Of a stretch of 64,000 bases of DNA, positions 8,525 through 18,023 are shown piece by piece (within the stretch, counting starts at the first letter, position 1; every line of letters begins with the position of its first letter). The notes below the pieces were generated by a model. It ran no database searches. It saw only the letters and a list, made by a program, of their open reading frames with translations, and was not told the DNA's origin. The position numbers and the translations under genes were made by a program. Source of the DNA: Verrucomicrobiota bacterium (GTDB taxonomy: Bacteria; Verrucomicrobiota; Verrucomicrobiia; Chthoniobacterales; Terrimicrobiaceae). The stretch lies in contig JAFKMU010000035.1 of the NCBI GenBank assembly GCA_017305195.1, positions 62,001-126,000 of the forward strand. The letters run 5' to 3'.

Positions 8525-9421
8525 CTATTTGTGCTTCAGGGCCTTGGGGTCGGTGGAGTCGCGGAGGGCGTCGCCGAGGAGGTTGAGAGAAAGGAGGGTC
8601 AGCGCCATCATTCCCGCCGGGAAGACGATGAGCCACCACCGGATACGCAACGGATTGAGTGCTCCGGCCCCATCGGCAAGCAGCGAACCCCAGCTCGTCT
8701 GCGGCGACTGGACGCCAAGGCCCAGGAAGCTCAGGAACGATTCGTCGATGATGACGGCGGGAATCGTGAGCGTGAGGTAGATCAGCACCACGCCGATGAG
8801 GTTGGGCAGGATGTGCCGCCACATGATGACCGGGGTGGTCTGCCCGAGGGCCACGGCGGCGGTGACAAAGGCGCGGTTTTTCAGGGCCAGCGTCTGGCCG
8901 CGCACGATGCGGGCGAGAGTCAGCCATTCGATCACTCCGAGCGAAAGGACGAGGATGGCGATACGGGCGGAGCCCACGAGCCAGTCAAATCCCAGCGACT
9001 CCGCGAGACCCTGGAGCCTGGCATAGAAGGCATTGATGCAGACAAGGATGAAGATCAGTCGCGGTACCGAGTAGAGCACATCGACGATGCGCATCATGAC
9101 GTTGTCGATGCGTCCGCCCATGTACCCGGCGACGAGGCCGTAGGCCGTGCCGATGACGAGGGAAACGAGCGCGCCCGCCATGCCGACGATGAGCGAAATC
9201 TGCCCGCCTGAGAGCACCCGGTAAAACATGTCGCGCCCGAGCAGGTCCGTGCCGAAGGGATGCCGCCAGCTGGGCGGGGCAAAGGACTCCGGGCTGGTCA
9301 TCGCATACGATGGCGGCAGGAGCCATGGGCCGAGGAAGGACGCCAGGGCGATCACGACCAGAATGCCCGTCGCCACGGTGGCGAGGGGCTTGCTTTTGAA
9401 AAAGCGAATCGCACTAGCCAT
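8525..9421 (-). CDS. ABC transporter permease, DppC/OppC type
   Basis: A 298-residue inner-membrane permease of the peptide/nickel (PepT) family. One N-terminal helix (about 12-34) is followed by the characteristic extracytoplasmic HPFGTDLLGRDMFYRVLSG motif of DppC/OppC, then five further helices. The EAA-type cytoplasmic loop for ATPase contact lies around VTAAVALGQTTPVIMWRHILPN. It overlaps the upstream DppB/OppB-type permease by eight bases, which shows translational coupling. The two ATPases (DppD/F) and the substrate-binding protein usually found with them are absent here, so they must be encoded elsewhere. Substrate cannot be told from permeases alone; oligopeptides or dipeptides are most likely. 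Confidence 0.93.
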   Translation of the reverse strand: MASAIRFFKSKPLATVATGILVVIALASFLGPWLLPPSYAMTSPESFAPPSWRHPFGTDLLGRDMFYRVLSGGQISLIVGMAGALVSLVIGTAYGLVAGYMGGRIDNVMMRIVDVLYSVPRLIFILVCINAFYARLQGLAESLGFDWLVGSARIAILVLSLGVIEWLTLARIVRGQTLALKNRAFVTAAVALGQTTPVIMWRHILPNLIGVVLIYLTLTIPAVIIDESFLSFLGLGVQSPQTSWGSLLADGAGALNPLRIRWWLIVFPAGMMALTLLSLNLLGDALRDSTDPKALKHK

Positions 9422-10334
9422 CGAGACGAATCCTCCTATCCAGCACCGAGTACAGGCAGTCGACGAGCAGGTTGAAGATCACCAGCAGCGCGCAATAGAT
9501 GATGACCACGCCGCCGAGCAGGAAGCCGTCGCGGTTCAGGATCGAGTTTACGAAGAATCCGCCCGCGCCCGGGATGTTGAAGATCGTCTCCACCACGATC
9601 GACCCCGTGAGCAGATTCGCGGCTAGAGGCCCTAGGTAGGAGACGACGGGGAGGATGGCGACTCGCAGGGCATGCTTGTAGAGCACCACGTACTCGCGGA
9701 GGCCCTTGGCCCGGGCGGTACGGACAAAATCCTGGCCGAGCGTCTCGATCATGCTGCCGCGCAGGAGCCGCGCGACATAGGCGATGTAGGGGATGGCCAG
9801 CGTCACCGCCGGGAGGATGAGTGTGGCGAGCGAACCCCAGCCCCCCACCGGCAGCCATTTCAGCCACAGCCCGAAGATGAGCACGAGGATCGGCCCGATG
9901 ATGAAGGTCGGCAGCGAAATACCCGCCAGCGCGATGAGCATCGCCACGGCATCGCGCCAGGTATGCTGGCCCGCCGCCGCCGTCACCCCGATGACCACGC
10001 CGCCTGTCACTGCGATGAGGAGGGCTGCGCTGCCGAGGATCATGGTGGCCGGGAGCGTCTGGCCCAGGATCTCCGCGACGGTGCGGTTGCGATATTTGAG
10101 GGAGTCCCCGAGGTCGCCGCGCAGGAGCTTGCCGAGATAGCTGCGGTATTGATCCCAGAGCGAGCCATCGAGGTTATACTTGGCCATCAACTGCTTCTCG
10201 ACGGCGGGCGGCAGCTTGCGCTCCGCATCGAAGGGACTTCCCGGCGCGATGCGGATGAGGAGAAACGTGATGGTCACCACGCAGAAGAGCACCGCCATGG
10301 CGGAGACCAGTCTGCGCAGGAAAAAAGCAATCAT
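9414..10334 (-). CDS. ABC transporter permease, DppB/OppB type
   Basis: A 306-residue permease. The N-terminus MIAFFLRRLVSAMAVLF and the conserved FLLIRIAPGSPFDAERKLPP followed by LDGSLWDQYRSYLGKLLRGDLGDSL are diagnostic of the DppB/OppB subfamily. The permease helices follow, with the EAA-like loop around RTARAKGLREYVVLYKHALR. It pairs with the overlapping DppC/OppC-type gene to form the heterodimeric channel. It lies 85 bases downstream of glpD on the same strand, with a GC-rich hairpin in between, so it may form a separate transcript. Confidence 0.93.
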   Translation of the reverse strand: MIAFFLRRLVSAMAVLFCVVTITFLLIRIAPGSPFDAERKLPPAVEKQLMAKYNLDGSLWDQYRSYLGKLLRGDLGDSLKYRNRTVAEILGQTLPATMILGSAALLIAVTGGVVIGVTAAAGQHTWRDAVAMLIALAGISLPTFIIGPILVLIFGLWLKWLPVGGWGSLATLILPAVTLAIPYIAYVARLLRGSMIETLGQDFVRTARAKGLREYVVLYKHALRVAILPVVSYLGPLAANLLTGSIVVETIFNIPGAGGFFVNSILNRDGFLLGGVVIIYCALLVIFNLLVDCLYSVLDRRIRLDG

Positions 10335-10382
10335 CCGCCCCTCGTGTAAAGGCCGGGGAGCTTTCGCACAAGCCCAAGCGGG

Positions 10383-10403
10383 CGGCGGGTTTCAAGCCCG
10401 CCG
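10383..10403. repeat. GC-rich palindrome between glpD and the permease genes
   Basis: CGGCGGGT-TTCAA-GCCCGCCG forms a seven-bp stem plus a wobble pair, flanked by GTCCCGGGAG. It lies in the 85-base gap after glpD. It resembles dispersed palindromic units of GC-rich genomes and may partly insulate glpD from the downstream permeases. No T-run is present. Confidence 0.45.
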
Positions 10404-10419
10404 TCCCGGGAGTACGGAA

Positions 10420-11994
10420 TCAGGCCGCCTTGGGCAGGTAGTCCGCCGCCAGCTTCTGGAACGCCGCCACCTGCTCTGCTGCCCAGGCATCGTCCTTGCC
10501 GAGTTCGGCGGCGAGGAGTTTTGCCACCGCGGGAGCGGCTTCGCTGGAGGCCTGGGCGTCGAGGAGCAGGGCGCGCGTGCGGCGCGAGAGCACATCCTCC
10601 AGCGTGCGGGCCGACTCATTGCGAGCCGCCCATATGACGTTGGCGAGGATGTACGGGAGCCTCGGGTGGATCTTCTCGCCCAGCGAAGGTTCTGCCGCCA
10701 CGAGTTGCTCGATCTTGGTGGCGTCGGAACCGTAGACCTCCAGATACATGGGCAGCGTCTCGGCGTGCGGACTCCGCCAGCCGTGCAGGTGCAGGTTTTC
10801 CGTCACGCACGGGCGATTATCGAAGCCGCCGATGAGCGAGGCGTGGTTGAGCGTGTCCTCCGCCATCTTGCGGTAGGTCGTCCATTTGCCGCCCACGATG
10901 GTGACGAGGCCGGAATCCGAAACGAGCACCTCGTGATTGCGCGAGATGGCCTTGGTGGCCGAGCCGTCCTTGCCCGGAGGGCGCACCAGAGGGCGTTGCC
11001 CGGCGAAGACACTCAGGATGTCCGAGCGCTGCGGGTCGCGGGCGAGATAGCGGGCGGCGTTGCGCAGGATGAAGCCGATCTCCTCGTCAAGCGCCTTGGG
11101 TTCCAGTTCCGGCGTCTGCATGGCCGTATCGGTCGTGCCGACGAGCACCTTGCCGTGCCAGGGAATGACGAAAAGCACGCGACCGTCATCTGTATGCGGC
11201 ACCATGATGGCCGAGTCGCCCTGCAGGAAGTCCCGCTCAAAGACGAGGTGGACGCCCTGGCTGGGCTGGATGGCGGGGATCGCGGCGGCGTCATCCATCT
11301 TGCGGATGGAATCGGCAAAGATGCCCGTCGCGTTGATCACGACCTTGGCGCGGATTTCGTACCGCGTGCGTGTTTCCTGATCCTCGCAGACGATGCCGCT
11401 GACCATGTCCTTCTCCTTGAGCAGACCGGTGACGCGGAAGTAATTCAGCACGCACGCGCCATGATCCACCGCCGACTGGGCGAGGCTCACGGCGAGGCGG
11501 GAATCATCGAACTGCCCGTCAAAATACTCCACGCCGCCGAGCAGGTGATCCGGCTCGATATTGGGAATGCGGGCGAGCGTTTCCTCGCGGGAAAGGAGCT
11601 TCGACGGAGCGAGGTTCAGTCGTCCGGCGAGGGCATCATAGACCTTCAGACCGATGCCGAAGAACGGCCCCTCCCACCACTGATAGCGGGGAACAATGAA
11701 AGAGAGGTGATGCACGAGCTGGGGCGCGTTGCGGTGCAGCAGGCCGCGCTCGCGCAGGGCCTCCAGCACGAGCGGGATGTCTCCCTGCTCCAGATAGCGC
11801 ACGCCGCCATGGACGAGTTTCGTGCTGCGGCTGGATGTGCCTTTGGCGAAGTCGTCCGCCTCCAGCAGGAGGGTGCGCAGTCCACGCGTGGCGGCATCGA
11901 CGGCCACGCCCAGCCCCGTCGCGCCTCCGCCGACGATGGCTACATCCCATTCGGGTTCCGCCGAGAGGCGGTTGATCAGGTGATTCCGGTTCAT
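10420..11994 (-). CDS. glpD: aerobic glycerol-3-phosphate dehydrogenase (FAD)
   Basis: A 524-residue flavoprotein that oxidises sn-glycerol 3-phosphate to dihydroxyacetone phosphate and passes electrons to quinone at the inner face of the membrane. The start is [17 protein letters not shown] (ATG at 11994); the long open frame upstream is only the shadow of glpK. The FAD-binding GGGATG lies at residues 22-27, followed by [20 protein letters not shown], a GlpD signature. The C-terminal cap contains [20 protein letters not shown] and the DVLSRRTR segment. Its ATG overlaps the glpK TGA stop (ATGA), so translation is coupled. It is the last enzyme of the glpF-glpK-glpD route. Confidence 0.96.
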   Translation of the reverse strand: MNRNHLINRLSAEPEWDVAIVGGGATGLGVAVDAATRGLRTLLLEADDFAKGTSSRSTKLVHGGVRYLEQGDIPLVLEALRERGLLHRNAPQLVHHLSFIVPRYQWWEGPFFGIGLKVYDALAGRLNLAPSKLLSREETLARIPNIEPDHLLGGVEYFDGQFDDSRLAVSLAQSAVDHGACVLNYFRVTGLLKEKDMVSGIVCEDQETRTRYEIRAKVVINATGIFADSIRKMDDAAAIPAIQPSQGVHLVFERDFLQGDSAIMVPHTDDGRVLFVIPWHGKVLVGTTDTAMQTPELEPKALDEEIGFILRNAARYLARDPQRSDILSVFAGQRPLVRPPGKDGSATKAISRNHEVLVSDSGLVTIVGGKWTTYRKMAEDTLNHASLIGGFDNRPCVTENLHLHGWRSPHAETLPMYLEVYGSDATKIEQLVAAEPSLGEKIHPRLPYILANVIWAARNESARTLEDVLSRRTRALLLDAQASSEAAPAVAKLLAAELGKDDAWAAEQVAAFQKLAADYLPKAA

Positions 11995-13493
11995 AAAGTG
12001 TGTGAGGTTTCCCAGCCGCGCGCGCGCTTCACGGCCTTGCGCCAGGTGGCGAGCTTGGCCTTGCGCTGGCGTGCATCGGTCATGGGGGTAAAGAGGCGGT
12101 CGACCTCGCGGATGGAGTTGAGTTCGTCGACATCCTTCCAGAGCTTGCAGCCGAGGCCCGCCATCATGGCTGCTCCGAGGGCGGTGGTTTCGAGATTCTT
12201 CGGGCGCTCGACCTTTACGCCGATCGAGTCGGCCTGCATCTGCATGAGCAGGTTGCTCGCGCTCGCTCCGCCGTCCACTCGCAGCGTGGTAATCTTGCGG
12301 CCGGAGTCCTTTTCCATGGCGGAAAGCAGATCGGTCACCTCGTAGGCGATGCCCTCCAGCGTGGCGCGGGCGAGATGCGCCGCCGTGGTGCCGCGCGTGA
12401 TGCCGAGCAAGGCGCCGCGAGCGGTCGAGTCCCAGTAGGGTGCGCCGAGGCCGGTGAAGGCCGGCACGAGATACACGCCGCCGGAATCCGCCACCTGCTC
12501 GGCGAGTTCGTTCACCTCGGGTGCGGTACGGATGATTTTCAAGCCGTCGCGCAGCCATTGGATCGCCGCACCGCCGACGAAGACGCTGCCCTCCAGGGCG
12601 TACTCAAGCGGACTGTCTCCGAGTTTCCATGCCACGGTGGTGAGCAGGCGGTTGTGGCTCGCCATGGGGTCGGTGCCGGTGAATTGCAGCATGAAGCACC
12701 CGGTGCCGTAGGTGCATTTGACTAATCCCGGCTTCGCGCAGAGCTGGCCAAAGAGCGCCGCCTGCTGGTCGCCAGCCACCCCGGTGATGGGGATCTCGTG
12801 CCCGTACAGACTGGCGTCGCACACGCCGAAAAGCCCGCTGCTCGGCAGGATCTTCGGAAGCAGTGCTGGCGTGACGGCAAAGAGCTGCATGAGCTCGGGA
12901 TCCCACTCGCCCGTGCGGATGTTCATCAGCATCGTGCGACAGGCATTCGTCACGTCGGTCACGTGCGTTTTGCCCCCGGTAAGTTTGTAGATGAGCCAGG
13001 AGTCGATGGTGCCAGCGGCGAGCTCCCCGGCGTCGGCCCGGGCATGGCCGTTGGGAACCTGACGGAGCAGCCAATGCAGCTTGCTGGCGGAGAAGTACGA
13101 GTCGAGCAGCAGGCCGCTCTTTTGCTGGATGAGCGGTTCCTTGCCCGCCTCGCGCAGGGCCGACATGTAATCGCTCGTGCGCCGGTCCTGCCATACGATG
13201 GCCCGGGCGACAGGTTCGCCCGTCTTGCGATCCCACAGGACGACGGTTTCGCGCTGGTTCGTGATGCCGAGGCCGGCGATGTCTTTGGCGGCGATTCCTG
13301 CCTTCTTGATGGCTTCGCGCGAGGTCTTGACCACGGAGTCCCAGATCTCATTGGCGTCATGCTCCACCCAGCCGGGCTGGGGAAAATGCTGGGTGAACTC
13401 CTGCTGCGCGACCGCCACGGCCTTGCAGTTCTGGTCGTACACGATGGCACGCGAGCTCGTCGTGCCCTGGTCGAGGGAGAGGATGTATTTCAT
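11991..13493 (-). CDS. glpK: glycerol kinase
   Basis: A 500-residue FGGY-family kinase that traps imported glycerol as glycerol 3-phosphate. It begins [20 protein letters not shown] with the phosphate-1 motif DQGTTSSR at 8-15, followed by [25 protein letters not shown], and WQDRRT. The C-terminal FGGY signature region shows [15 protein letters not shown]. Length is normal for GlpK. It lies 19 bases after glpF and overlaps glpD by four bases. The E. coli fructose-1,6-bisphosphate allosteric site cannot be judged by eye. Confidence 0.97.
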   Translation of the reverse strand: MKYILSLDQGTTSSRAIVYDQNCKAVAVAQQEFTQHFPQPGWVEHDANEIWDSVVKTSREAIKKAGIAAKDIAGLGITNQRETVVLWDRKTGEPVARAIVWQDRRTSDYMSALREAGKEPLIQQKSGLLLDSYFSASKLHWLLRQVPNGHARADAGELAAGTIDSWLIYKLTGGKTHVTDVTNACRTMLMNIRTGEWDPELMQLFAVTPALLPKILPSSGLFGVCDASLYGHEIPITGVAGDQQAALFGQLCAKPGLVKCTYGTGCFMLQFTGTDPMASHNRLLTTVAWKLGDSPLEYALEGSVFVGGAAIQWLRDGLKIIRTAPEVNELAEQVADSGGVYLVPAFTGLGAPYWDSTARGALLGITRGTTAAHLARATLEGIAYEVTDLLSAMEKDSGRKITTLRVDGGASASNLLMQMQADSIGVKVERPKNLETTALGAAMMAGLGCKLWKDVDELNSIREVDRLFTPMTDARQRKAKLATWRKAVKRARGWETSHTL

Positions 13494-13512
13494 GGGGGAG
13501 AGTTGAAAAAAG

Positions 13513-14259
13513 TTAGTATTTGCCCAGCGCCATGTAGAGGACGGCTGCCAGCACGCCGCCTACGATGGGTGCGACGACGGGTATCCAGGCATAGCCCCAG
13601 TCGCTGTCGGTCTTGCCGGGAATAGGCAATATGGCATGGGCCAGACGGGGGCCGAGATCGCGGGCGGGATTGATGGCGTACCCGGTGGGGCCGCCGAGGG
13701 AGAGGCCGATGACCCAGACGAGGAGGGCGACCGGCAGGGCGCCGAATGCCCCGAGGTCAACCATCATCACGGACCCGGTGGGAGGCGTCACGAACGCTCC
13801 CTTGGGGAAAGCAAGGACGCCAAAGAGGAGCACGAATGTGCCGATTACCTCCGCGGCGAAGTTCGCCGGAGTGTTGCGAATGGCCGGAGCGGTGCAGAAG
13901 ATCGCCCGCTTCAGCTCGCCGGAGGGCGTGCCCGCCCAGTGCGGGTAGTACATGATCCAGACGAGCGCCGCGCCGACGAAGGCCCCGGCCATCTGCGCCA
14001 CGATGTAGGAAGTCACATCGGCCCATGGGAAGGCTCCCACAGTGGCGAGCGCGATGGTCACGGCGGGGTTCAGGTGGCCGCCGCTGATACGGCCAACCAC
14101 AGCCACCGCGATAAACACGGCAAACGCCCAACCCGCGGTGATGACGATCCAGCCGGAGTTCTGGCCTTTGGATTTCTCGAGTAATACGTTCGCAACGACG
14201 CCGTCGCCCAGAAGGACGAGCAGCATTGTGCCCAGGAATTCTGCGAGGGGAGGGGACAC
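13513..14259 (-). CDS. glpF: glycerol uptake facilitator (aquaglyceroporin)
   Basis: A 248-residue MIP channel. The first NPA box is in [11 protein letters not shown] (64-66) and the second in [10 protein letters not shown] (198-202). The Asp right after NPAR is the mark of glycerol-conducting channels rather than water-only aquaporins. Six membrane helices are apparent. The start is a GTG at 14259 with no convincing Shine-Dalgarno; the next in-frame ATG would remove PLAEFLGT, part of helix 1, so GTG is retained. It heads the glpF-glpK-glpD operon. Confidence 0.94.
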   Translation of the reverse strand: MSPPLAEFLGTMLLVLLGDGVVANVLLEKSKGQNSGWIVITAGWAFAVFIAVAVVGRISGGHLNPAVTIALATVGAFPWADVTSYIVAQMAGAFVGAALVWIMYYPHWAGTPSGELKRAIFCTAPAIRNTPANFAAEVIGTFVLLFGVLAFPKGAFVTPPTGSVMMVDLGAFGALPVALLVWVIGLSLGGPTGYAINPARDLGPRLAHAILPIPGKTDSDWGYAWIPVVAPIVGGVLAAVLYMALGKY

Positions 14260-14374
14260 TGCAATTCTTAGCTTAGCCAGTTTCTGCCATTTGTCGAGTC
14301 CGGGCTGGAAAGAATAGGCTCGCTTCCCCCCGGCGGATTATTTAGCCCTGTGGCGAAATTTTTTTGGCGACTCT

Positions 14375-15478
14375 ATGAGCAGGCTTCCGGTTGGCATTGT
14401 GGGTTGTGGGAACATCAGCAAAATCTACGCGCAGGCGGGAGGGACGTTTGACAATCTCGCCATCGTGGCCTGCGCCGATCTCGATCGCTCGCGGGCCGAG
14501 GCGCTCGCGCAGGAGTACGGCATTCCCAAGGTGCAGGAGGTGGAGGAACTGCTGGCCTCTCCCGATGTCGCGCTGGTCATCAATCTCACCGTCCCCTCCG
14601 CCCACGGCGACATCGCCTGGGCCGCATTGAAAAAGGGCAAGCACGTATACAATGAGAAGCCGCTCGCCCTCCGCCGCCGCGAGGCGCGCGATCTCATCGG
14701 CCTGGCTCGCGACAAGGATCTCCGCATCGGGTGCGCTCCCGATACATTTCTCGGGGCAGGATTGCAGACCTGCCGCAGGCTGATTGACGAGGGGGCGATC
14801 GGCGTGCCGGTGGCCGGGTCCGCCTTCATGCTGGGCAGCGGGCCGGAGTCCTGGCACCCGAATCCCGCCTTTTTCTACCAGAAAGGCGCGGGCCCGCTTT
14901 TTGACATGGGGCCGTATTATCTTACCGCGCTCACCGCGCTGCTGGGCCCGGTGCGCCGGGTCACGGCGTCGGCCCGGGTGAGTTTCAAGCGCCGCGAGAT
15001 CACGAGCCAGCCTCTGGCCGGGCAGATGATCGAGGTCGAAGTGCCCACGCATGTCTCGGCGGTGATGGATTTTGAATCCGGCCCGGTCGTCACGCTCACG
15101 ACGAGCTTTGACGTGGAGGCGTCGAGGCTGCCGCGCATCGAGATCTATGGCTCCGAGGGAACCCTGGGCGTGCCGGACCCGAATACCTTCGGCGGAGAGG
15201 TCTGGCTGCGCCGTCGCGGCGACGCGGACTGGCGTTCCGTTCCCCTGGAGTTTGGCTATGCGGAAAACAGCCGCGGTCTCGGTGTGGCCGATATGGCGGC
15301 CGCGCTCATCTCAGGCCGCGAGCATCGCGCGAATGAACGCGTCGCCTACCACGTGCTCGATCTGATGCACTCCATCCTCGATGCCTCGGAAAGCGGACGC
15401 CACGTCGAGCTGAGGAGCGCCATGGTGCGGCCCGTGCCGCTGCCCCTGGGCCTCGCTCCCGGCCAGATCGACGCCTGA
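14375..15478 (+). CDS. Gfo/Idh/MocA family oxidoreductase
   Basis: A 367-residue NAD(P)-dependent dehydrogenase. The N-terminal Rossmann fold has GIVGCGNISKIY (about 7-18), CADLDRSRAEALAQEYG, and the family EKPLAL motif at 94-99. The C-terminal half is the alpha/beta domain with GPLFDMGPYYLTALTALLGP. The SGREHRANERVAYHVLDLMHS close is common in sugar or inositol dehydrogenase-like members. Substrate is not evident; this family is expanded in Verrucomicrobiota and often linked to sugar breakdown. It is divergent from glpF (115-base intergenic), so a link to carbon uptake is possible but unproven. Confidence 0.9.
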   Translation: MSRLPVGIVGCGNISKIYAQAGGTFDNLAIVACADLDRSRAEALAQEYGIPKVQEVEELLASPDVALVINLTVPSAHGDIAWAALKKGKHVYNEKPLALRRREARDLIGLARDKDLRIGCAPDTFLGAGLQTCRRLIDEGAIGVPVAGSAFMLGSGPESWHPNPAFFYQKGAGPLFDMGPYYLTALTALLGPVRRVTASARVSFKRREITSQPLAGQMIEVEVPTHVSAVMDFESGPVVTLTTSFDVEASRLPRIEIYGSEGTLGVPDPNTFGGEVWLRRRGDADWRSVPLEFGYAENSRGLGVADMAAALISGREHRANERVAYHVLDLMHSILDASESGRHVELRSAMVRPVPLPLGLAPGQIDA

Positions 15479-15509
15479 TTCCCCGAGCCGCCCCGATTGG
15501 GACGATGCC

Positions 15510-15929
15510 CTAGCAGCAACTGCCCTCGGCAGGCTGGGGGAGGCGCTTCTCCATGACGAGCCGCGTGCCCTTGGCGCACGGCTGATATTCCACGAAATCG
15601 AAGACATGCTTGATGATATGGACGCCGAGCCCGCCGGGACGGATGTCCTCCAGCTCGCGGCCGCGAATCAGCTTCGGGTCGCACTGCTGGCCGTAATCGC
15701 GGAGCGTGAAGCGCACGCGGTCGGTCAGGCTCTCCATCTCAAGACGCACCGGGCGGCATTGGTTCGCATACGCGTAACGGATGATATTCGTGCAGGCCTC
15801 GTCGAGGGCGAGCACGAGCAGCTCGGCGGCGCATTCCTCGAAGCCGCATTTCTCCAGAAACGCCCGGGCGGAATGACGCACCTCCGCCAGCCGGCAGGTA
15901 TCGCTTTCAAACGCCACGGTGTTTTTCAT
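15510..15929 (-). CDS. RsbW-like serine kinase / anti-sigma regulatory factor (HATPase_c_2)
   Basis: A 139-residue GHKL ATPase of the RsbW/SpoIIAB type. The N-box is ALDEACTNIIRYAY (Glu44, Asn48) and the G-rich lid GGLGVHIIKHVFDFVEY lies about 97-113. It has only the ATPase domain, with no sensor or dimerisation part, and ends in two cysteines. Its ATG overlaps the stop of the upstream GAF/PP2C phosphatase (ATGA), giving a phosphatase-kinase pair as in partner-switching modules. No STAS anti-anti-sigma factor or cognate sigma factor is next to it, so its target must be elsewhere. Confidence 0.9.
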   Translation of the reverse strand: MKNTVAFESDTCRLAEVRHSARAFLEKCGFEECAAELLVLALDEACTNIIRYAYANQCRPVRLEMESLTDRVRFTLRDYGQQCDPKLIRGRELEDIRPGGLGVHIIKHVFDFVEYQPCAKGTRLVMEKRLPQPAEGSCC

Positions 15930-17209
15930 GCCAGTCCTCCGGCGATGATCGTCAGATCGTCGAGCCGGCCGCCATCACCGCGATGGGCCGCCTCCAGATC
16001 GACCAGACGGTCGACGATTTGCTGCGGGTTGAGGTAGGTCGTGGCGCTGAGACGCTCCACGATGGTGTCTCCAAAAAACTGGCCGTTTTGTTCATCACGG
16101 GACTCCGAAAGACCATCCGTATAACAAACCAACCAATCGCCTTTGTGCAAATCCAACGTGAGCTGGCGATAGTTCACTGAGGGGAGGATGCCCATGGGCA
16201 GGGCGGGCTCCACGGCGATTTCCTCCGCCTTTCCGTCGCCATGGATCAGGATCGGCTTGCAGTGTCCCGCGCTGGCGATTTCCAGACGCTGCTCGGCGGG
16301 CGCGAGGCGTCCGACCAGGGTGGTGATGAACATCCCGCGCACGATCTGGCCGTGCAGCGTGGAGTTGAGGGTCGAGAGGGCCTCGCTCGGGGTGGTGGCC
16401 GCGGCAAAGACGAACTGCATCGCGCTCAGCGTCTGGGCCATCAGGAGCGAGGCGGGTATGCCCTTGCCGGAGACGTCGCCGATGGCGAAGTAGATATCCT
16501 CTCCCTTGCGCACGAAGAAGTTATAGAAATCGCCCCCGACATTCGAGGCGGGCGTGGCATGGGCGGAGAAGAGCGCCCCGGGCAGCCTGCTCGGCAGGGC
16601 GCGGGAGAGGAGTTCGTGCTGGATTTCCGCAGCGATGGAGAGATCCCGCTCGACCCGCTCCTGGGCGCGGGACCGGTCCAGCGTGCGCAGCTTCTCGATG
16701 GCCGTGGCGGTGAGGTCGGAGTACGCCGTGAACCCCTCCAGGTCCTGCGCATCGAAGCTCTCCTTGTCCGTGGGATTGAGCACCTGGAGCACGCCGATGA
16801 TCTTGTCGTCCTGCTTGAGCGGAGCGCACAGGATCGAGCGTGTGCGAAAGCCTGTCTGCTTGTCGGCTTCCTTGTAAAACCGCTCGTCCGCGTAGGCATC
16901 GGGAATGAGCAGGCTCTCGCCATGCTGGACCACCCACCCGGCGATGCCCCGGCCGCGCGGAACGCGGATCTTTGGTGCTACGTACTCACCGTCGGAGGAC
17001 GAGGAGATGGCCAGTTCCATGCAGTCGTCGTCCTCCCCGCAGAAGAAGAGCGAGGCCGCCTCGGCGCGCATGACGCGGCGCGCCACGTTTAGCACGGCGC
17101 GCAGGAGTTCGTCGTAGTCGGTGATGGAGTTGATCAACCCGCTCACCTCGACCAGCCCCTTGTAGATCTGGACGGATCGGCGGAGGGATTCGACCTCGGA
17201 CGTCGGCAT
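15926..17209 (-). CDS. GAF-domain PP2C (SpoIIE/RsbU-type) serine phosphatase
   Basis: A 427-residue protein starting at MPTSEVESLRRSVQIYKGL (ATG at 17209); the longer frame overlaps the opposite-strand gene. A GAF domain (about 30-175) includes GRGIAGWVVQHGESLLIPD and RSILCAPLKQDDKIIGVLQV. A short linker helix leads to the phosphatase domain (about 205-420), whose metal-binding aspartates are in GGDFYNFF (Asp227), IGDVSGKG (Asp245), CYTDGLSES and LDDLTII. Such RsbU-like enzymes dephosphorylate STAS-domain antagonists in response to a GAF ligand. Translationally coupled to the downstream RsbW-like kinase. Confidence 0.93.
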   Translation of the reverse strand: MPTSEVESLRRSVQIYKGLVEVSGLINSITDYDELLRAVLNVARRVMRAEAASLFFCGEDDDCMELAISSSSDGEYVAPKIRVPRGRGIAGWVVQHGESLLIPDAYADERFYKEADKQTGFRTRSILCAPLKQDDKIIGVLQVLNPTDKESFDAQDLEGFTAYSDLTATAIEKLRTLDRSRAQERVERDLSIAAEIQHELLSRALPSRLPGALFSAHATPASNVGGDFYNFFVRKGEDIYFAIGDVSGKGIPASLLMAQTLSAMQFVFAAATTPSEALSTLNSTLHGQIVRGMFITTLVGRLAPAEQRLEIASAGHCKPILIHGDGKAEEIAVEPALPMGILPSVNYRQLTLDLHKGDWLVCYTDGLSESRDEQNGQFFGDTIVERLSATTYLNPQQIVDRLVDLEAAHRGDGGRLDDLTIIAGGLA

Positions 17210-17292
17210 GCGGCACCTTGGCACTTCACGCGCCCGCTTTCCAGTGTCGATTTTCCATTGGAAAACTTCCGCCTCTGCGGGATACTTCCCCC

Positions 17293-18021
17293 ATGCTGCG
17301 CGGTCTTGTCTTCGTGTCGGTCTTCGCAATGTCGCTCCTTTCCACCCGGGCGGCGGATGGAGGCAGCGCCTTTGCGGCGTTGCGTACCGCCCAGAAGGTG
17401 GCCTCCACCGGCTCGCTGGTGCAGTTGACGGGAACCCGGGGCGAGCCCCGCCCGTCGGAGTGGACGATCCTTTACAGCGACCCTCAGGCCCGAGGCGGCG
17501 TCCGCGAGGTGGTGGTGTCGGGCGACGTGATTGTTTCCCAGCGCACGCCTCTGCGTGGTTTCAGCGGTATTTCCTCATTACCGCCGATCAAGCTCACCCG
17601 GCTGAATACCGACTCCGACGCCGCGTTCAAGGTCGCCGATCAGCAGGCCCGCGCTCAGGCCATCGGGTTTCACTGGCTCGATTATGCCCTGCAGGCGGAC
17701 AATGTTTCCGGCGTGCCGGTCTGGACGCTGAAGCTTTACGACCACATGGGCGCCCAGGTCGGAACGCTCAAGATTTCCGCCGAGGACGGCTCGGTCGTCC
17801 AGCCCCTTGAGGGAACGACGGTCGTGCGGCATTCCTCGCCAGAGGGCGATTCCGATGGTCCGACACGCCGTATCGGCGGAGTCATCGGGACGGCGACCGG
17901 CATCGTCGAACGTACCGCGAACAATGTGAAAAATGTCACCCTGCGCACGGCGGGCACCGTGCAGGAGGTGCTGACCGGAGAGCGCACCATCGGCCCCAAG
18001 GACGATGATGACAACAACTAG
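17293..18021 (+). CDS. secreted hypothetical protein, 242 aa
   Basis: The start is at MLRGLVFVSVFAMSLLSTRAADG (ATG at 17293), a clear Sec signal peptide with likely cleavage after TRA or RAA. The mature part (about 220 residues) contains GSLVQLTGTRGEPRPSEWTI, an EVVVSG strand and a VWTLKLYDHMGAQVGTLKIS stretch that looks like a PepSY-type beta sheet, then a Thr/Arg-rich C-terminus ending in GPKDDDDNN. I do not assign a function. It is two bases upstream of the NfeD gene, so it is in the NfeD-FloA operon and may act at the same membrane sites. Confidence 0.75.
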   Translation: MLRGLVFVSVFAMSLLSTRAADGGSAFAALRTAQKVASTGSLVQLTGTRGEPRPSEWTILYSDPQARGGVREVVVSGDVIVSQRTPLRGFSGISSLPPIKLTRLNTDSDAAFKVADQQARAQAIGFHWLDYALQADNVSGVPVWTLKLYDHMGAQVGTLKISAEDGSVVQPLEGTTVVRHSSPEGDSDGPTRRIGGVIGTATGIVERTANNVKNVTLRTAGTVQEVLTGERTIGPKDDDDNN

Positions 18022-18023
18022 CG

